Part shown: one piece after another, positions 1-8,100 of the stretch | Position numbering within the stretch: position 1 is the stretch's first letter | Layout of the letters: each line of letters begins with the position of its first letter | Assembly: GCA_028288595.1 (NCBI GenBank) | Contig: JAQBNK010000188.1 | Coordinates: forward strand, 1-64,000 | Length of the DNA: 64,000 nucleotides | Direction: 5' to 3' | From: Chitinophagaceae bacterium | Lineage (GTDB): Bacteria; Bacteroidota; Bacteroidia; Chitinophagales; Chitinophagaceae | Notes under the pieces: model-generated | The model's input: the letters and a program-made list of their open reading frames with translations, nothing else | Told to the model about the DNA's origin: nothing | The model's database searches: none | Position numbers and translations under genes: made by a program

Positions 1-45
1 TACTGAGTTCATCAAACACAGTCAATATACTTTTTTAAAAAAATA

Positions 46-81
46 AGGAATGCGGCAAGCTTCGCAACTTACTTCATTCCT
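46..81 (-). terminator. Rho-independent terminator of the CHRD lipoprotein gene
   Basis: Imperfect hairpin: AGGAATG at 46-52 pairs with CATTCCT at 75-81, with inner TGCG/CGCA pairing. Read on the minus strand it is followed by a T-run (complement of 38-45). It lies 27 bp past the stop of the minus-strand gene. Confidence 0.5.
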
Positions 82-107
82 CATTCAATTTTTTTTCTAT
101 GCTCTTT

Positions 108-917
108 CTAACGAATCTGGCCACGTACCAAACCACTTGCATGTGCAGTTGAATGCGCATTTACGTATACGGCATCATTCAGCACGTTGTTGTAAAGTAT
201 ATTATCAAGTATATTAATTTTTAGTGTGCCGAATTCTGCAGCAGAACCATAGAACCCGATTATCACAGGACCATTTGTTCCGGCAGCGCCGGTGTGAATA
301 TGTGCGGCAGTTAATACATCAGTCGCTTCAAGATTACTTACAGTTATTTTACTGTATAGCTTTTTATCTTCTGTAAGTCTCAGTAATGCAAGCCCGGTAG
401 CAGTCGTATTCACTGCAGGATTTTCATTCGCTCCAACCATCACAACATCCTGTGCAAACACTACTTTACTATCTATTTGTCCCCGTGCGAGCCCGCCCGG
501 TACTTGTGTGCTATGTACATTAACATACGCAGGATAATTTTTCAGCGAATCTGCCTGGGCAGATGTTAATACCACAGATCCTTTAACTGTTGAGCCCGAG
601 ATACCGGTGAAAGGGATGTATACGCCGCCATTCGTACCGGCATCGCCACGATGAATATGCGCAGCCGTTAATGCATCCGAAGAAGAAAGGCCGCTCACCA
701 CAATATTATAAGTGAGTGTGTTATCACTTAATATCTGCAGATCCGCTGTTGCAGTTTCAGATCTGCCGGCAGGAGCGGGAAGTTCAAATTTAGCGCTCAT
801 GGTAACCGTCTTTGACCAGACAACAGTTGCGGCAGGCGTAGTGTCCTTGTTTTTGGTACAACTACTTAATTGCCAGGTGCTGGCAATAAGTAAAAATAAA
901 AAAAGCGATTTTTTCAT
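108..917 (-). CDS. CHRD-domain lipoprotein (two CHRD repeats)
   Basis: Predicted secreted lipoprotein of 269 aa. The N-terminus is a hydrophobic signal peptide ending in a lipobox-like LSSC at about residues 17-20, so it is probably anchored in the outer or inner membrane. Two CHRD domains follow in tandem (about 35-150 and 155-269). Each carries the hallmark LTAAHIH block, then a GxxGTNG turn and an AYVNVHS or AVYVNAHS block, and ends with a GQI strand. CHRD was named from chordin and is common in secreted bacterial proteins; its bacterial role is unknown. The gene stands alone, with a terminator just downstream. The family call is firm but no specific function can be given. Confidence 0.88.
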   Translation of the reverse strand: MKKSLFLFLLIASTWQLSSCTKNKDTTPAATVVWSKTVTMSAKFELPAPAGRSETATADLQILSDNTLTYNIVVSGLSSSDALTAAHIHRGDAGTNGGVYIPFTGISGSTVKGSVVLTSAQADSLKNYPAYVNVHSTQVPGGLARGQIDSKVVFAQDVVMVGANENPAVNTTATGLALLRLTEDKKLYSKITVSNLEATDVLTAAHIHTGAAGTNGPVIIGFYGSAAEFGTLKINILDNILYNNVLNDAVYVNAHSTAHASGLVRGQIR

Positions 918-1115
918 ATGAATATTTTAGAATTAGTACGCTGATATCTTAAAAAAGTAAGCGGCTGTAAGAATTTTAAAATTTATTCAGTGGGCAAGTG
1001 CTTTCGCACCCGGCATCAGGTTGCATAAAAATGAAAAAGTATCCTTGTATGGCCTGGTGATAATTCTAAAATGAGGATCATAATATTTGATTGACTGAAG
1101 TAATATCTTGCATCT

Positions 1116-1604
1116 ATGCCGGTTAAGAATTCAGTTAAGGTTGCTTCAGTAAAAGAAATTAAGGATGAACTTTCTAATGCGCCTGTAAAAGATCTCTTAG
1201 CGCTTTGTCTTCGGCTGGTAAAATTTAAAAAAGAAAATAAGGAGCTGATATCTTACCTGCTTTTTGAAGCACATGACCTGCAAGGATATATTCAAAGCGT
1301 GAAGAATGAAATGGACCAGCAGTTTGCGGAGATCAATAAATCGAACCTGTATTTATCAAAAAAAAGCCTCAGAAAAATCCTCAGAATTACGAACAAATAT
1401 ATACGGCACACAGGATCATGCGAAGTGGAAGCAGAACTCCTGATTTATTATTGCAGCAACATTAAAAAATCGGGGATCGCCATCTCTAAAAGTACTGCGC
1501 TTAAAAATCTCTATGCCGCACAGTTGAAAAAAATACAAGCAGCACTGTCTAACCTACACGAAGATCTGCAGTACGAGTATAATAAAGTTTTAGACAAACT
1601 TTGA
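1116..1604 (+). CDS. Conserved hypothetical protein, lysine-rich, cytoplasmic
   Basis: Not recognised. The 162-aa product has no signal peptide or membrane segment. It is rich in Lys, Leu and Glu, and most of it looks helical, including a charged stretch near residues 60-90 that could form a coiled coil. The ATG at 1116 is preceded by TATCTTGC at 1104-1111, a one-base-short match to the Bacteroidota −7 box, which supports this start. It is followed by a separate holin-like gene on the same strand about 100 bp later. Coding status rests on its length and composition. No function is proposed. Confidence 0.65.
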   Translation: MPVKNSVKVASVKEIKDELSNAPVKDLLALCLRLVKFKKENKELISYLLFEAHDLQGYIQSVKNEMDQQFAEINKSNLYLSKKSLRKILRITNKYIRHTGSCEVEAELLIYYCSNIKKSGIAISKSTALKNLYAAQLKKIQAALSNLHEDLQYEYNKVLDKL

Positions 1605-1703
1605 ATTACAAACTACTGCTTTAAATTATGCCGCCGCTAGCATGGAAAAAGATTAAAAACCCAGGTTCCTGCGCTTTAATTACTAGCTTTAATAAAATAT
1701 TTT

Positions 1704-2048
1704 ATGAGATTTATAATAAATATTCTTATCACTGCGGTTGTTGTTTATGTGCTTTCAAAATTATTAGCACCATATGTTGTGATTAATTCTTTTTCTACGG
1801 CGATCGTTTTTTCTATAGTTCTGGCAGTACTTAATTTTATTGTCAAGCCTTTGCTTGTTTTATTAACGCTTCCACTTACTATTATTACGTTAGGACTTTT
1901 TCTTTTGGTAATTAATGTGATCATCATATTGCTTGCTGACAAATTTGTCTCCGGCATCAGGATAGATGGATTTTTATGGGCATTTATTTTTGGATTGATA
2001 TTATCTGTTGTCACATCTGTTCTTCACCAGCGCAGATCAAGACGCTGA
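1704..2048 (+). CDS. Phage-holin-like family IV membrane protein (YvlD type)
   Basis: Small integral membrane protein of 114 aa with about four hydrophobic segments (roughly residues 3-25, 28-50, 54-78 and 88-108). The pattern NFIVKPLLVLLTLPLTIITLG is typical of the family IV holin-like/YvlD proteins. These are chromosomal housekeeping membrane proteins in many bacteria despite the phage-derived name. No phage genes lie nearby, so a lysis role is unlikely. The C-terminus ends in a short arginine-rich tail (HQRRSRR). A perfect bidirectional hairpin terminator begins 30 bp after the stop. Family call is good; role unknown. Confidence 0.85.
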   Translation: MRFIINILITAVVVYVLSKLLAPYVVINSFSTAIVFSIVLAVLNFIVKPLLVLLTLPLTIITLGLFLLVINVIIILLADKFVSGIRIDGFLWAFIFGLILSVVTSVLHQRRSRR

Positions 2049-2078
2049 TATTTTATGAATGAATCGAAATCTAACATT

Positions 2079-2108
2079 AAAAAAGAGGCAACTGGTTGCC
2101 TCTTTTTT
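2079..2108. terminator. Bidirectional rho-independent terminator
   Basis: Perfect inverted repeat with 14-bp arms (AAAAAAGAGGCAAC at 2079-2092 against 2095-2108) and a 2-base loop. A and T runs on both sides let it work in both directions. It sits between the converging holin-like gene and the DHS-like gene. Confidence 0.9.
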
Positions 2109-2133
2109 AATTATTACATTATTGCAAATTTTT

Positions 2134-3108
2134 CTACCAGCCCAGTATATAAGCAAATATCAGCGGCACTACAATCGTAGCATCGCTCTCCACAATATAT
2201 TTTGGTGTATGTATATCGAGTTTCCCCCAGGTAATCTTTTCATTGGGAACAGCACCTGAATAAGAACCGTAAGAAGTGGTTGAATCACTGATCTGGCAAA
2301 AATAACTCCAGAAAGGAACCTCATGCATTTCAAGATCCTGGTACATCATGGGAACTACGCAGATCGGGAAATCTCCTGCAATTCCCCCACCCACCTGGAA
2401 AAATCCAATACCTTTTCCGCTGCAATTTTTCCCATACCAGTCAGAAAGCCAAACCATATATTCTATCCCGCTCTTCATGGTGCTTACCTTAATTTCATTT
2501 TTGATCACGTAAGAGGCGAAGATATTTCCCATTGTGCTGTCTTCCCATCCGCCCACAACAATAGGAATGTTGCGCTCGGCAGCGGCGATCATCCAGCTAT
2601 CTTTTACATCAATTTCATAATCCGGCTTCATCACTTCACTCAACAATAATTTGTACATGAATTCATGTGGGAAATAGCGTTCGCCTTTGGCGTCCGCCTC
2701 TTTCCAGATATTTACAATGTGGCGCTGTATACGGCGAAATGCTTCTTCTTCCGGGATACAGGTATCTGTTACACGGTTTAAACCTTGTTCAAGTAATTCC
2801 CACTCTTCCTGCGGAGTAAGATCCCGGTAATTAGGTACTCTTTTATAATGTGAATGCGCAACCAGGTTCATAATATCTTCTTCCAGGTTGGCCCCCGTAC
2901 AGCTAATAATATCAACTTTCCCCTGGCGGATCATCTCAGCAAGCGATATACCCAGCTCTGCCGTACTCATGGCCCCGGCAAGCGTTACCATCATCTTACC
3001 GCCTTCCATTAAATGTTTTTCATATCCTTTAGCAGCATCTACTAAAGCAGCTGCATTAAAATGCCGGTAATGATGTTGTATATATTGTGAAACGGGTCCT
3101 TTACTCAT
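2134..3108 (-). CDS. Deoxyhypusine synthase-like protein lacking the catalytic lysine
   Basis: Member of the deoxyhypusine synthase (DHS) fold family, 324 aa. NAD-binding landmarks are recognisable: TGANLEED near residues 71-78 matches the eukaryotic TAGGVEED, and SYSGAVPNEKITWGK near 282-296 matches SDSGARPDEAVSWGK. Authentic DHS carries the imine-forming lysine in a GGGxxKHH block. Here that block reads GGGIAGDF (residues 240-247), so glycine or aspartate replaces Lys-His. Classical DHS chemistry on eIF5A is therefore unlikely, and bacteria have EF-P rather than eIF5A. A polyamine-related NAD-dependent reaction is possible but unproven. The gene is monocistronic, bounded downstream by a strong terminator. 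Confidence 0.85.
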   Translation of the reverse strand: MSKGPVSQYIQHHYRHFNAAALVDAAKGYEKHLMEGGKMMVTLAGAMSTAELGISLAEMIRQGKVDIISCTGANLEEDIMNLVAHSHYKRVPNYRDLTPQEEWELLEQGLNRVTDTCIPEEEAFRRIQRHIVNIWKEADAKGERYFPHEFMYKLLLSEVMKPDYEIDVKDSWMIAAAERNIPIVVGGWEDSTMGNIFASYVIKNEIKVSTMKSGIEYMVWLSDWYGKNCSGKGIGFFQVGGGIAGDFPICVVPMMYQDLEMHEVPFWSYFCQISDSTTSYGSYSGAVPNEKITWGKLDIHTPKYIVESDATIVVPLIFAYILGW

Positions 3109-3222
3109 GTCTTTATTTTTGCGTTGGCAAAACTAGGCAAATAGTTTAAAATATTTTTTAAGATATGTTTTCAACTTGCTAAAAAAAAGCAGGGTTCGGG
3201 CAGCTGATCATCCCCATAAAAA

Positions 3223-3245
3223 ATAGCCTCTTAAAAAGAGGCTAT
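3223..3245 (-). terminator. Rho-independent terminator of the small secreted protein gene
   Basis: Perfect 10-bp stem (ATAGCCTCTT at 3223-3232 against 3236-3245) with an AAA loop. An A-run at 3218-3223 gives the T-tract on the minus strand. It lies 28 bp beyond the stop of the minus-strand gene. Confidence 0.8.
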
Positions 3246-3272
3246 CATCAATTGCTGAAACTTTATATCAAC

Positions 3273-3707
3273 CTAGTTTTTCTCACTCTTAAAAAAACTT
3301 ACCGAGCCCAATTGACCGATCTGTAAAATAATATTTTTAGACCCATTGCTTAATGAAGCATAATAAGTAATTCCATCTTCAGCAGAATCAACGCCGATAC
3401 ACTCTTTTAATTGGTATCCTGCAAAACTCTTCTGAATTTTCTTTTGAGCACGAAGCGGAAGTTTTTCTATTGCCACTGCTTTACATGTTGCGATAAGGGT
3501 TGCACTATTATCATAATAAGCTTCCATTCTTTCGCCATTGCTAATAAATGATGCTTTTGAATACTCAGTTGAGATTGTCCATTTAACATCAGATACATTA
3601 CCGAACTGAGATTTAAATTTACTGTCAACGTGTACATTAACGTCTGCGGCAAATGCGCTGGTTCCAAGAGCAATAACTGCTACTACTGCGATAAATAATT
3701 TTTTCAT
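3273..3707 (-). CDS. Small periplasmic protein, function unknown
   Basis: Secreted protein of 144 aa. The N-terminus (MKKLFIAVVAVIALGTSAFA) is a clear Sec signal peptide with cleavage after AFA. The mature part begins with DVNVHVDSKFKSQFG and contains VKWTISTEYSKASFISNG, a pattern reminiscent of the small periplasmic PepSY-like/BT-type proteins of Bacteroidota; that resemblance is tentative. There is one cysteine pair region (ATCK and KECIG) but no obvious catalytic motif. A terminator follows immediately, so it appears to be a single-gene unit. Confidence 0.7.
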   Translation of the reverse strand: MKKLFIAVVAVIALGTSAFAADVNVHVDSKFKSQFGNVSDVKWTISTEYSKASFISNGERMEAYYDNSATLIATCKAVAIEKLPLRAQKKIQKSFAGYQLKECIGVDSAEDGITYYASLSNGSKNIILQIGQLGSVSFFKSEKN

Positions 3708-4044
3708 ACGTGGGTGTTTTTAAAATTTAAATGTTGATTGTTTAATTTTTTGAGCCAGCTTTTTTTCAACTGACAAGTCAAAAGTATAATCACCCATCAG
3801 GCGGGTCAATCGAATTGTGATAACAGCATGCGCCTATCGCCGTTACCGGTATAAACGGTATAAAACATCCCGTTAAAAAGAGTTAAAAAAATGCGGAAAG
3901 GCAGTCCAGTCGTGGAATGGAAAATATTCCTTAAAAAAATCACAAAAGTTGTGAAGCTGCCGTTAAAAGTGAAAAGTGGCTTTAACAAAAACGATTTTCT
4001 ATAATCTCAGGTATGTTGTAAAGAGATAAATTTAAATTACAGGA
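3708..4044. other. Divergent intergenic region with short direct repeats
   Basis: No gene seen in this spacer between divergently transcribed genes. It must hold both promoters, but no strong −7 box stands out. The visible structure is a short set of related words: CCGTTACCGGTA near 3839, CGGTATAA repeated near 3847 and 3856, and CCGTTAAAA at about 3871 and 3960. These could be a regulator site or chance in AT-rich DNA. Confidence 0.4.
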
Positions 4045-4635
4045 ATGAATTACCTGGCGCATGCATTTCTTTCTTTCGAAAAAAAAGACCTGGTTATCGG
4101 TAACCTGATCAGTGACTTTGTGAAGGGCCGGAAAAAATATGATTACCGCGAAGGCATACAGCAAGGAATTGCGTTACACAGGGCCATTGACGAGTTTACA
4201 GACAATCACATAATCACACGACAGGCAAAACTGATCTTTAAGCCTGCTGCGGGCGCCTATGCAGGTGCATTTCTCGATATAGCCTACGATCATTTCCTCG
4301 CTAATGATAAAAGATATTTTACTCCTGAAAGCTTATCCCTTTTTTCACAAGGCGTTTATGATATACTAATAACCGAGGAAAAATATCCTGAAAAATTTTC
4401 GCGGGTTCTGCCTTTTATGATAGAACATAACTGGTTATACAATTACCGCCTGGAATATGGTATTGAAAAAAGCTTTGAGGGGCTGGTAAAACGTGCGGCC
4501 TACCTGGAAAAAAGTGAGCCTGTGTTTGACTTATTTAAGAAAAATTATGCATTATTAGCCGGGTCGTATCATCATTTCTTTGATGAACTCTATACATTTG
4601 CGCAACAGTTTGCAGACAGACTACATAAAATTTAA
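4045..4635 (+). CDS. acpH: Acyl carrier protein phosphodiesterase (AcpH/DUF479 family)
   Basis: Predicted to release the 4'-phosphopantetheine arm from holo-ACP, giving apo-ACP. The 196-aa length matches the family. The N-terminal NYLAHAFLSF and the block GNLISDFVKGR are diagnostic, followed by GIALHRAIDEFTDNH with metal-binding His and Asp of the HD-like fold. A later DIAYDHFLA block carries the remaining acidic and histidine ligands. It is followed by the DUF2911 gene with 1 bp between its stop and the next ATG, so the two are probably cotranscribed, although no functional link is evident. Confidence 0.9.
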   Translation: MNYLAHAFLSFEKKDLVIGNLISDFVKGRKKYDYREGIQQGIALHRAIDEFTDNHIITRQAKLIFKPAAGAYAGAFLDIAYDHFLANDKRYFTPESLSLFSQGVYDILITEEKYPEKFSRVLPFMIEHNWLYNYRLEYGIEKSFEGLVKRAAYLEKSEPVFDLFKKNYALLAGSYHHFFDELYTFAQQFADRLHKI

Positions 4636-4636
4636 T

Positions 4637-5194
4637 ATGAAACGATTATTCATTTGCCTTTTATTACTAAGTGGCTGCTTTTATGCCGGCGCCCAGCAAA
4701 AGCCCACCGATCTCGACAAGTCACCTATGGATATGAGTTATTTCCCTCAAAATTATCCTATTCTTAAAATGAACGGAAAAGTGATCGAGGCCCCTGTTGC
4801 AAGAATCATTTACAGCCGCCCGCAAAAAAATGCGAGGCAGATATTCGGGGGCATTGTAAAATATGGTGAAGTATGGCGCATGGGCGCTAATGAGGCTACT
4901 GAAATAGAATTTTTTCGCAATGTTAAACTCAACAACAAAACCATTCCGAAAGGCCGTTATACATTATATGCCATTTGCAATAATGACTCATGGACCATCA
5001 TCCTTAACCAGGAAAAAGATATCTGGGGACTTTACTATAATGATAAAAAAGACATTGCCCGGTATACTGTACCGGTCCAAAAAATCGGGGAGAGCGTAGA
5101 AGTACTAACCATGTATTTTGACCAATCACGTAACGGGGCAAATCTTAATATTCTTTGGGATGATGTAAAGGTTGCAGTTCCGTTTAGTTTCTAA
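4637..5194 (+). CDS. DUF2911 secreted protein
   Basis: Secreted protein of 185 aa. I chose the ATG at 4637 because it starts directly on a signal peptide (MKRLFICLLLLSGCFYAGA); an upstream in-frame start would bury it. The signal ends in GCF and could be a lipobox or an ordinary Sec cleavage after AGA. The mature region contains YSRPQKNAR and GEVWRMGANEATEI, the signature of DUF2911, then IPKGRYTLYAI and WTIILNQ. The domain is common in Bacteroidota and its role is unknown. It lies 1 bp after the acpH stop. Confidence 0.87.
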   Translation: MKRLFICLLLLSGCFYAGAQQKPTDLDKSPMDMSYFPQNYPILKMNGKVIEAPVARIIYSRPQKNARQIFGGIVKYGEVWRMGANEATEIEFFRNVKLNNKTIPKGRYTLYAICNNDSWTIILNQEKDIWGLYYNDKKDIARYTVPVQKIGESVEVLTMYFDQSRNGANLNILWDDVKVAVPFSF

Positions 5195-5269
5195 AAAGTA
5201 TACTGGCGTACATCATACTATCTTACTCGTTCTTCCTTATTCTTTATCTTGCGGCTTCAACTTTTTACT

Positions 5270-6412
5270 ATGAAGCAGGCGACTAAATTTATCCATGCAG
5301 GTGTAGAACCAGATCCTTCAACCGGCGCAATCATGACGCCCATCTATCAAACATCAACTTTTGTACAGGAAGGCCCGGCACAACATAAAGGCTACGAATA
5401 TGCACGCAGCCAAAATCCAACCCGTACAGCGCTGGAGAAAGCTTACGCCGCCATTGAAAATGGAAAATTCGGTCTTGCATTTAGCAGTGGTGTAGCAGCT
5501 ACTGATGCAGTAATCAAATTATTGCAGCCCGGTGATGAAATAATTGCTGCCAGCGATATGTATGGTGGCACTTATCGTCTCTTTACGAAGATCTTTGAAA
5601 AGTTTGGATTGAAATTTCATTATGTGGACATGCAGGATGCAAAAAATATTGAACCACTGATCAATTCAAACACTAAACTGATCTGGGCCGAAACACCCAC
5701 CAATCCTTTAATGAACATTGTTGATATTGCAGCAGTCAGCGCCATAGCGAAAAAACATAGCCAGATCCTCGTTTGTGTTGATAACACATTTGCCACACCT
5801 TATTTGCAAAATCCACTTGATCTGGGTGCAGATATAGTAATGCATTCAGCTACAAAATACCTTGGCGGCCATAGTGACATAATACAGGGTTGTTTGATGA
5901 TGAATGATGCCGGCCTCCGTGAAAAATTATACTTTATTCAAAAAAGTACCGGCGCCGTTCCCGGTCCGATGGATTGTTTTCTTGCATTGCGTGGAATTAA
6001 AACACTTCATGTACGGATGCAGCGGCATTGTGAGAATGGTGAAAAAATAGCCAACTACCTGAAGAGTAATACAAAGGTCGGCCGGGTATACTGGTGCGGC
6101 TTTTCAGATCATCCGGGATATGAAACTGCGAAAAAACAAATGCGTGGTTTTGGCGGGATGATGAGTTTTACATTGAAAGATGATAATGTTGAAACAGCTA
6201 AGAAATTTTTATCATCAACAAAATTATTTGCATTGGCAGAAAGCCTGGGTGGTGTAGAATCTTTGGTTAATCACCCGGCTTCTATGACGCATGCCTCAAT
6301 CCCAAGAGAAGAGCGGATAAAAAATGGTCTTACAGATTCTTTGATCCGGTTAAGCGTTGGCATTGAAGATGCGGACGACCTGATCGAAGACCTTCAGCAA
6401 GCTATCGGATAA
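5270..6412 (+). CDS. PLP-dependent transsulfuration enzyme (cystathionine gamma-synthase/lyase family)
   Basis: Cys/Met metabolism PLP enzyme of 380 aa, the normal family length. ATKFIHAG and PIYQTSTF open the protein, and the YEYARSQNPTR motif binds phosphate and substrate. The PLP lysine is K196 in MHSATKYLGGHSD, and the C-terminus carries SLGGVESL with the substrate-carboxylate site. It makes or breaks cystathionine (gamma-synthase or gamma-lyase); these cannot be separated by eye. The ATG at 5270 is preferred over a start 21 bp upstream because it matches family N-termini. TATCTTG at 5245-5251 is a plausible −7 box. Cytosolic methionine/cysteine metabolism. Confidence 0.9.
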   Translation: MKQATKFIHAGVEPDPSTGAIMTPIYQTSTFVQEGPAQHKGYEYARSQNPTRTALEKAYAAIENGKFGLAFSSGVAATDAVIKLLQPGDEIIAASDMYGGTYRLFTKIFEKFGLKFHYVDMQDAKNIEPLINSNTKLIWAETPTNPLMNIVDIAAVSAIAKKHSQILVCVDNTFATPYLQNPLDLGADIVMHSATKYLGGHSDIIQGCLMMNDAGLREKLYFIQKSTGAVPGPMDCFLALRGIKTLHVRMQRHCENGEKIANYLKSNTKVGRVYWCGFSDHPGYETAKKQMRGFGGMMSFTLKDDNVETAKKFLSSTKLFALAESLGGVESLVNHPASMTHASIPREERIKNGLTDSLIRLSVGIEDADDLIEDLQQAIG

Positions 6413-6421
6413 ATTTTTCTC

Positions 6422-7183
6422 TTGGATAAACAACTCATTCAATTTCTTGATAAAAAAGTAAAGGAATACAACCGGCCATCTTTTATTAAGGCTGACCCGG
6501 TTTGCATTCCTCATTTATTTTCTAAGAAACAGGATATTGAAATAGCAGGTTTTTTTGCTGCCATGTTTGCCTGGGGCAACAGAACAACGATCATTAATAA
6601 ATCCCGTGAGTTAATGAATTTAATGGATAATGCGCCGCATGATTTCATCCTTAATCATTCAACCAAAGATTTAAAAAACATCCTTCATTTTAAGCACCGC
6701 ACTTTTAATACCACTGATCTTCTTTATTTCATCCAGTTTTTCAAATATCATTTTTCAAACCATGCAACGTTTGAAACAGCATTTACAAAATGGAGCCATA
6801 CAAGTATTGAAACTGCACTAACAGGTTTCCATCACTATTTTTTCTCCCTTGAAGATGCACCCTTAAGAACGAAAAAGCATGTATCAAGTCCGGAAAAAAA
6901 ATCCACTTGCAAAAGACTGAATATGTACCTGAGGTGGATGGTTAGAAAAGATAAAAATGGAGTTGACTTCGGTATCTGGAAAAAAATAAATCCATCAGAC
7001 CTTATCATTCCCATTGATGTACATGTAGCAAGAGTAGCACGGCATTTTAAATTACTGCAAAGAAAACAAACCGATTGGCAGGCCGCACTTGAACTAACAG
7101 AAACCTTAAAACAATTAGATCCTGCTGATCCGGTAAAATATGATTTTGCATTATTTGCACTGGGAGTAATTGAAAGGTTTTAA
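6422..7183 (+). CDS. TIGR02757/DUF2400 family protein
   Basis: Conserved protein of 253 aa starting at TTG 6422; the usual family N-terminus (an FLDKKV-like segment, then the EYNRPSFIKADP and PHLFSKKQDIEIAGFF blocks) is only complete with this start. FAAMFAWGNRTTIINKS and IPIDVHVARVARHF are further family landmarks. The second block resembles the helix-hairpin-helix region of DNA glycosylase-like folds, so a nucleic-acid role is possible, but the family has no proven function. It begins 9 bp after the transsulfuration gene and is likely cotranscribed. Confidence 0.85.
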   Translation: MDKQLIQFLDKKVKEYNRPSFIKADPVCIPHLFSKKQDIEIAGFFAAMFAWGNRTTIINKSRELMNLMDNAPHDFILNHSTKDLKNILHFKHRTFNTTDLLYFIQFFKYHFSNHATFETAFTKWSHTSIETALTGFHHYFFSLEDAPLRTKKHVSSPEKKSTCKRLNMYLRWMVRKDKNGVDFGIWKKINPSDLIIPIDVHVARVARHFKLLQRKQTDWQAALELTETLKQLDPADPVKYDFALFALGVIERF

Positions 7184-7194
7184 TAGTTCTCGCC

Positions 7195-7263
7195 GAAAGG
7201 CGCTGAATACGCAGAACGAATGCGTGACTATTTCTATTTTATTCCGCGTATTCTGCGCCTTTC
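7195..7263. repeat. Intergenic inverted repeat, family C
   Basis: Two 22-nt arms (7195-7216 and 7242-7263) match at 20 of 22 positions with a 25-nt loop. The right arm, TTCCGCGTATTCTGCGCCTT, recurs with two mismatches over 20 nt at 54169-54188. It belongs to a group of related spacer words with CTCTGCGG/CTCTGTGG ends. Confidence 0.75.
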
Positions 7264-7280
7264 CCTGAATCAAAAAATAA

Positions 7281-7300
7281 AGGCTCCTGGAAAGGAGCCT
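7281..7300 (-). terminator. Hairpin with terminator geometry on the minus strand
   Basis: Perfect 8-bp stem (AGGCTCCT at 7281-7288 with 7293-7300), GGAA loop. The A-run at 7272-7280 gives a T-tract only on the minus strand, where no gene precedes it. On the plus strand no T-tract follows. Confidence 0.45.
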
Positions 7301-7417
7301 AGGTTGAGAAAAATTCTGGCTGTTTACTGGAAAAAATGTTACCACGCTATATAGAACACGCTACAGGCTGCAATGGTGTTGAATTTTATACCTTCAGGCA
7401 ATACTACTTTCGTTTGA

Positions 7418-7729
7418 ATGATCAATGAATTAAACAACATAGAAAAGCTGCTAAATGAAAATGTTGCGACTGCCGATCATTCAAATCTGCAAATTCAACT
7501 TGAATACCTGGTTCAGCAGTTAATTGACCGGGACTTTGTTTTGCTCCTCGAGTGCCTTTATAGAATTGATGTGGATGAGAAAAAATTAAAAGCAGCATTA
7601 CAGGAAAATAAAGATGAACCGGCAAAAATTATTATGGAAATGATCCTGGAACGATGGAAACAAAAAGCAGATTCCCGGGCTAAATTCAAACAAGACGATC
7701 AGGAGATACCGCCAGCAGAAAAATGGTAA
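7418..7729 (+). CDS. Small hypothetical cytoplasmic protein
   Basis: Not recognised. The 103-aa acidic protein is mostly helical, with no signal or membrane segment. Visible pieces are VQQLIDRDFVLLLECLYRIDVDE near residues 32-54, then an AKIIMEMILERWKQK helix, then a charged tail. The ATG at 7418 follows the inverted repeats in the spacer. It precedes a small membrane protein gene by about 60 bp. Probably real because of consistent coding composition, but no function can be assigned. Confidence 0.6.
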   Translation: MINELNNIEKLLNENVATADHSNLQIQLEYLVQQLIDRDFVLLLECLYRIDVDEKKLKAALQENKDEPAKIIMEMILERWKQKADSRAKFKQDDQEIPPAEKW

Positions 7730-7792
7730 TTTATTTATAGAAAAAATGCTCATCAACAGGTAATCGATCCCATATCTTAATTCTTTAATGTT

Positions 7793-8059
7793 ATGAGATC
7801 AAAATATAAATATGAAATGCGTATGAAACTACCCTGGTTTAAAATGACAGGACTTTTTATGAAGCCAATTTCGGTTGCCGGATGGCTGATCTTTATTGCA
7901 GCCATACTTTATCTCGCATGGACATTCTATGACATAGACAGCCGGTCGCATTCCGTAAGCGATACTTTGATCAACTGGGTATTTAACGGGTTGATAATTG
8001 GTGTAGCCTACACAATTGTCGCTGGTCTTACTCTTCTTTTTAATAAACGGAATGTTTGA
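7793..8059 (+). CDS. Small two-helix membrane protein, unknown
   Basis: Not recognised. The 88-aa protein has a basic N-terminus and two strong hydrophobic segments, about residues 27-45 (VAGWLIFIAAILYLAWTFY) and 63-82 (NGLIIGVAYTIVAGLTLLF), joined by a polar loop with DIDSRSHSVSDT. It is therefore an inner-membrane protein with a short loop. It could start at the internal Met at residue 9. The E1 dehydrogenase gene begins 41 bp downstream on the same strand; a functional link is not evident. Confidence 0.6.
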   Translation: MRSKYKYEMRMKLPWFKMTGLFMKPISVAGWLIFIAAILYLAWTFYDIDSRSHSVSDTLINWVFNGLIIGVAYTIVAGLTLLFNKRNV

Positions 8060-8100
8060 TTGAATGCTTTTAAATAAAGCACAGTAATTACCTTCGTTAC

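Noticed and set aside
3806-3988. Minus-strand 60-codon frame in the 3.7-4.0 kb spacer
   Set aside because: Short, with no clear promoter and no protein-like pattern.
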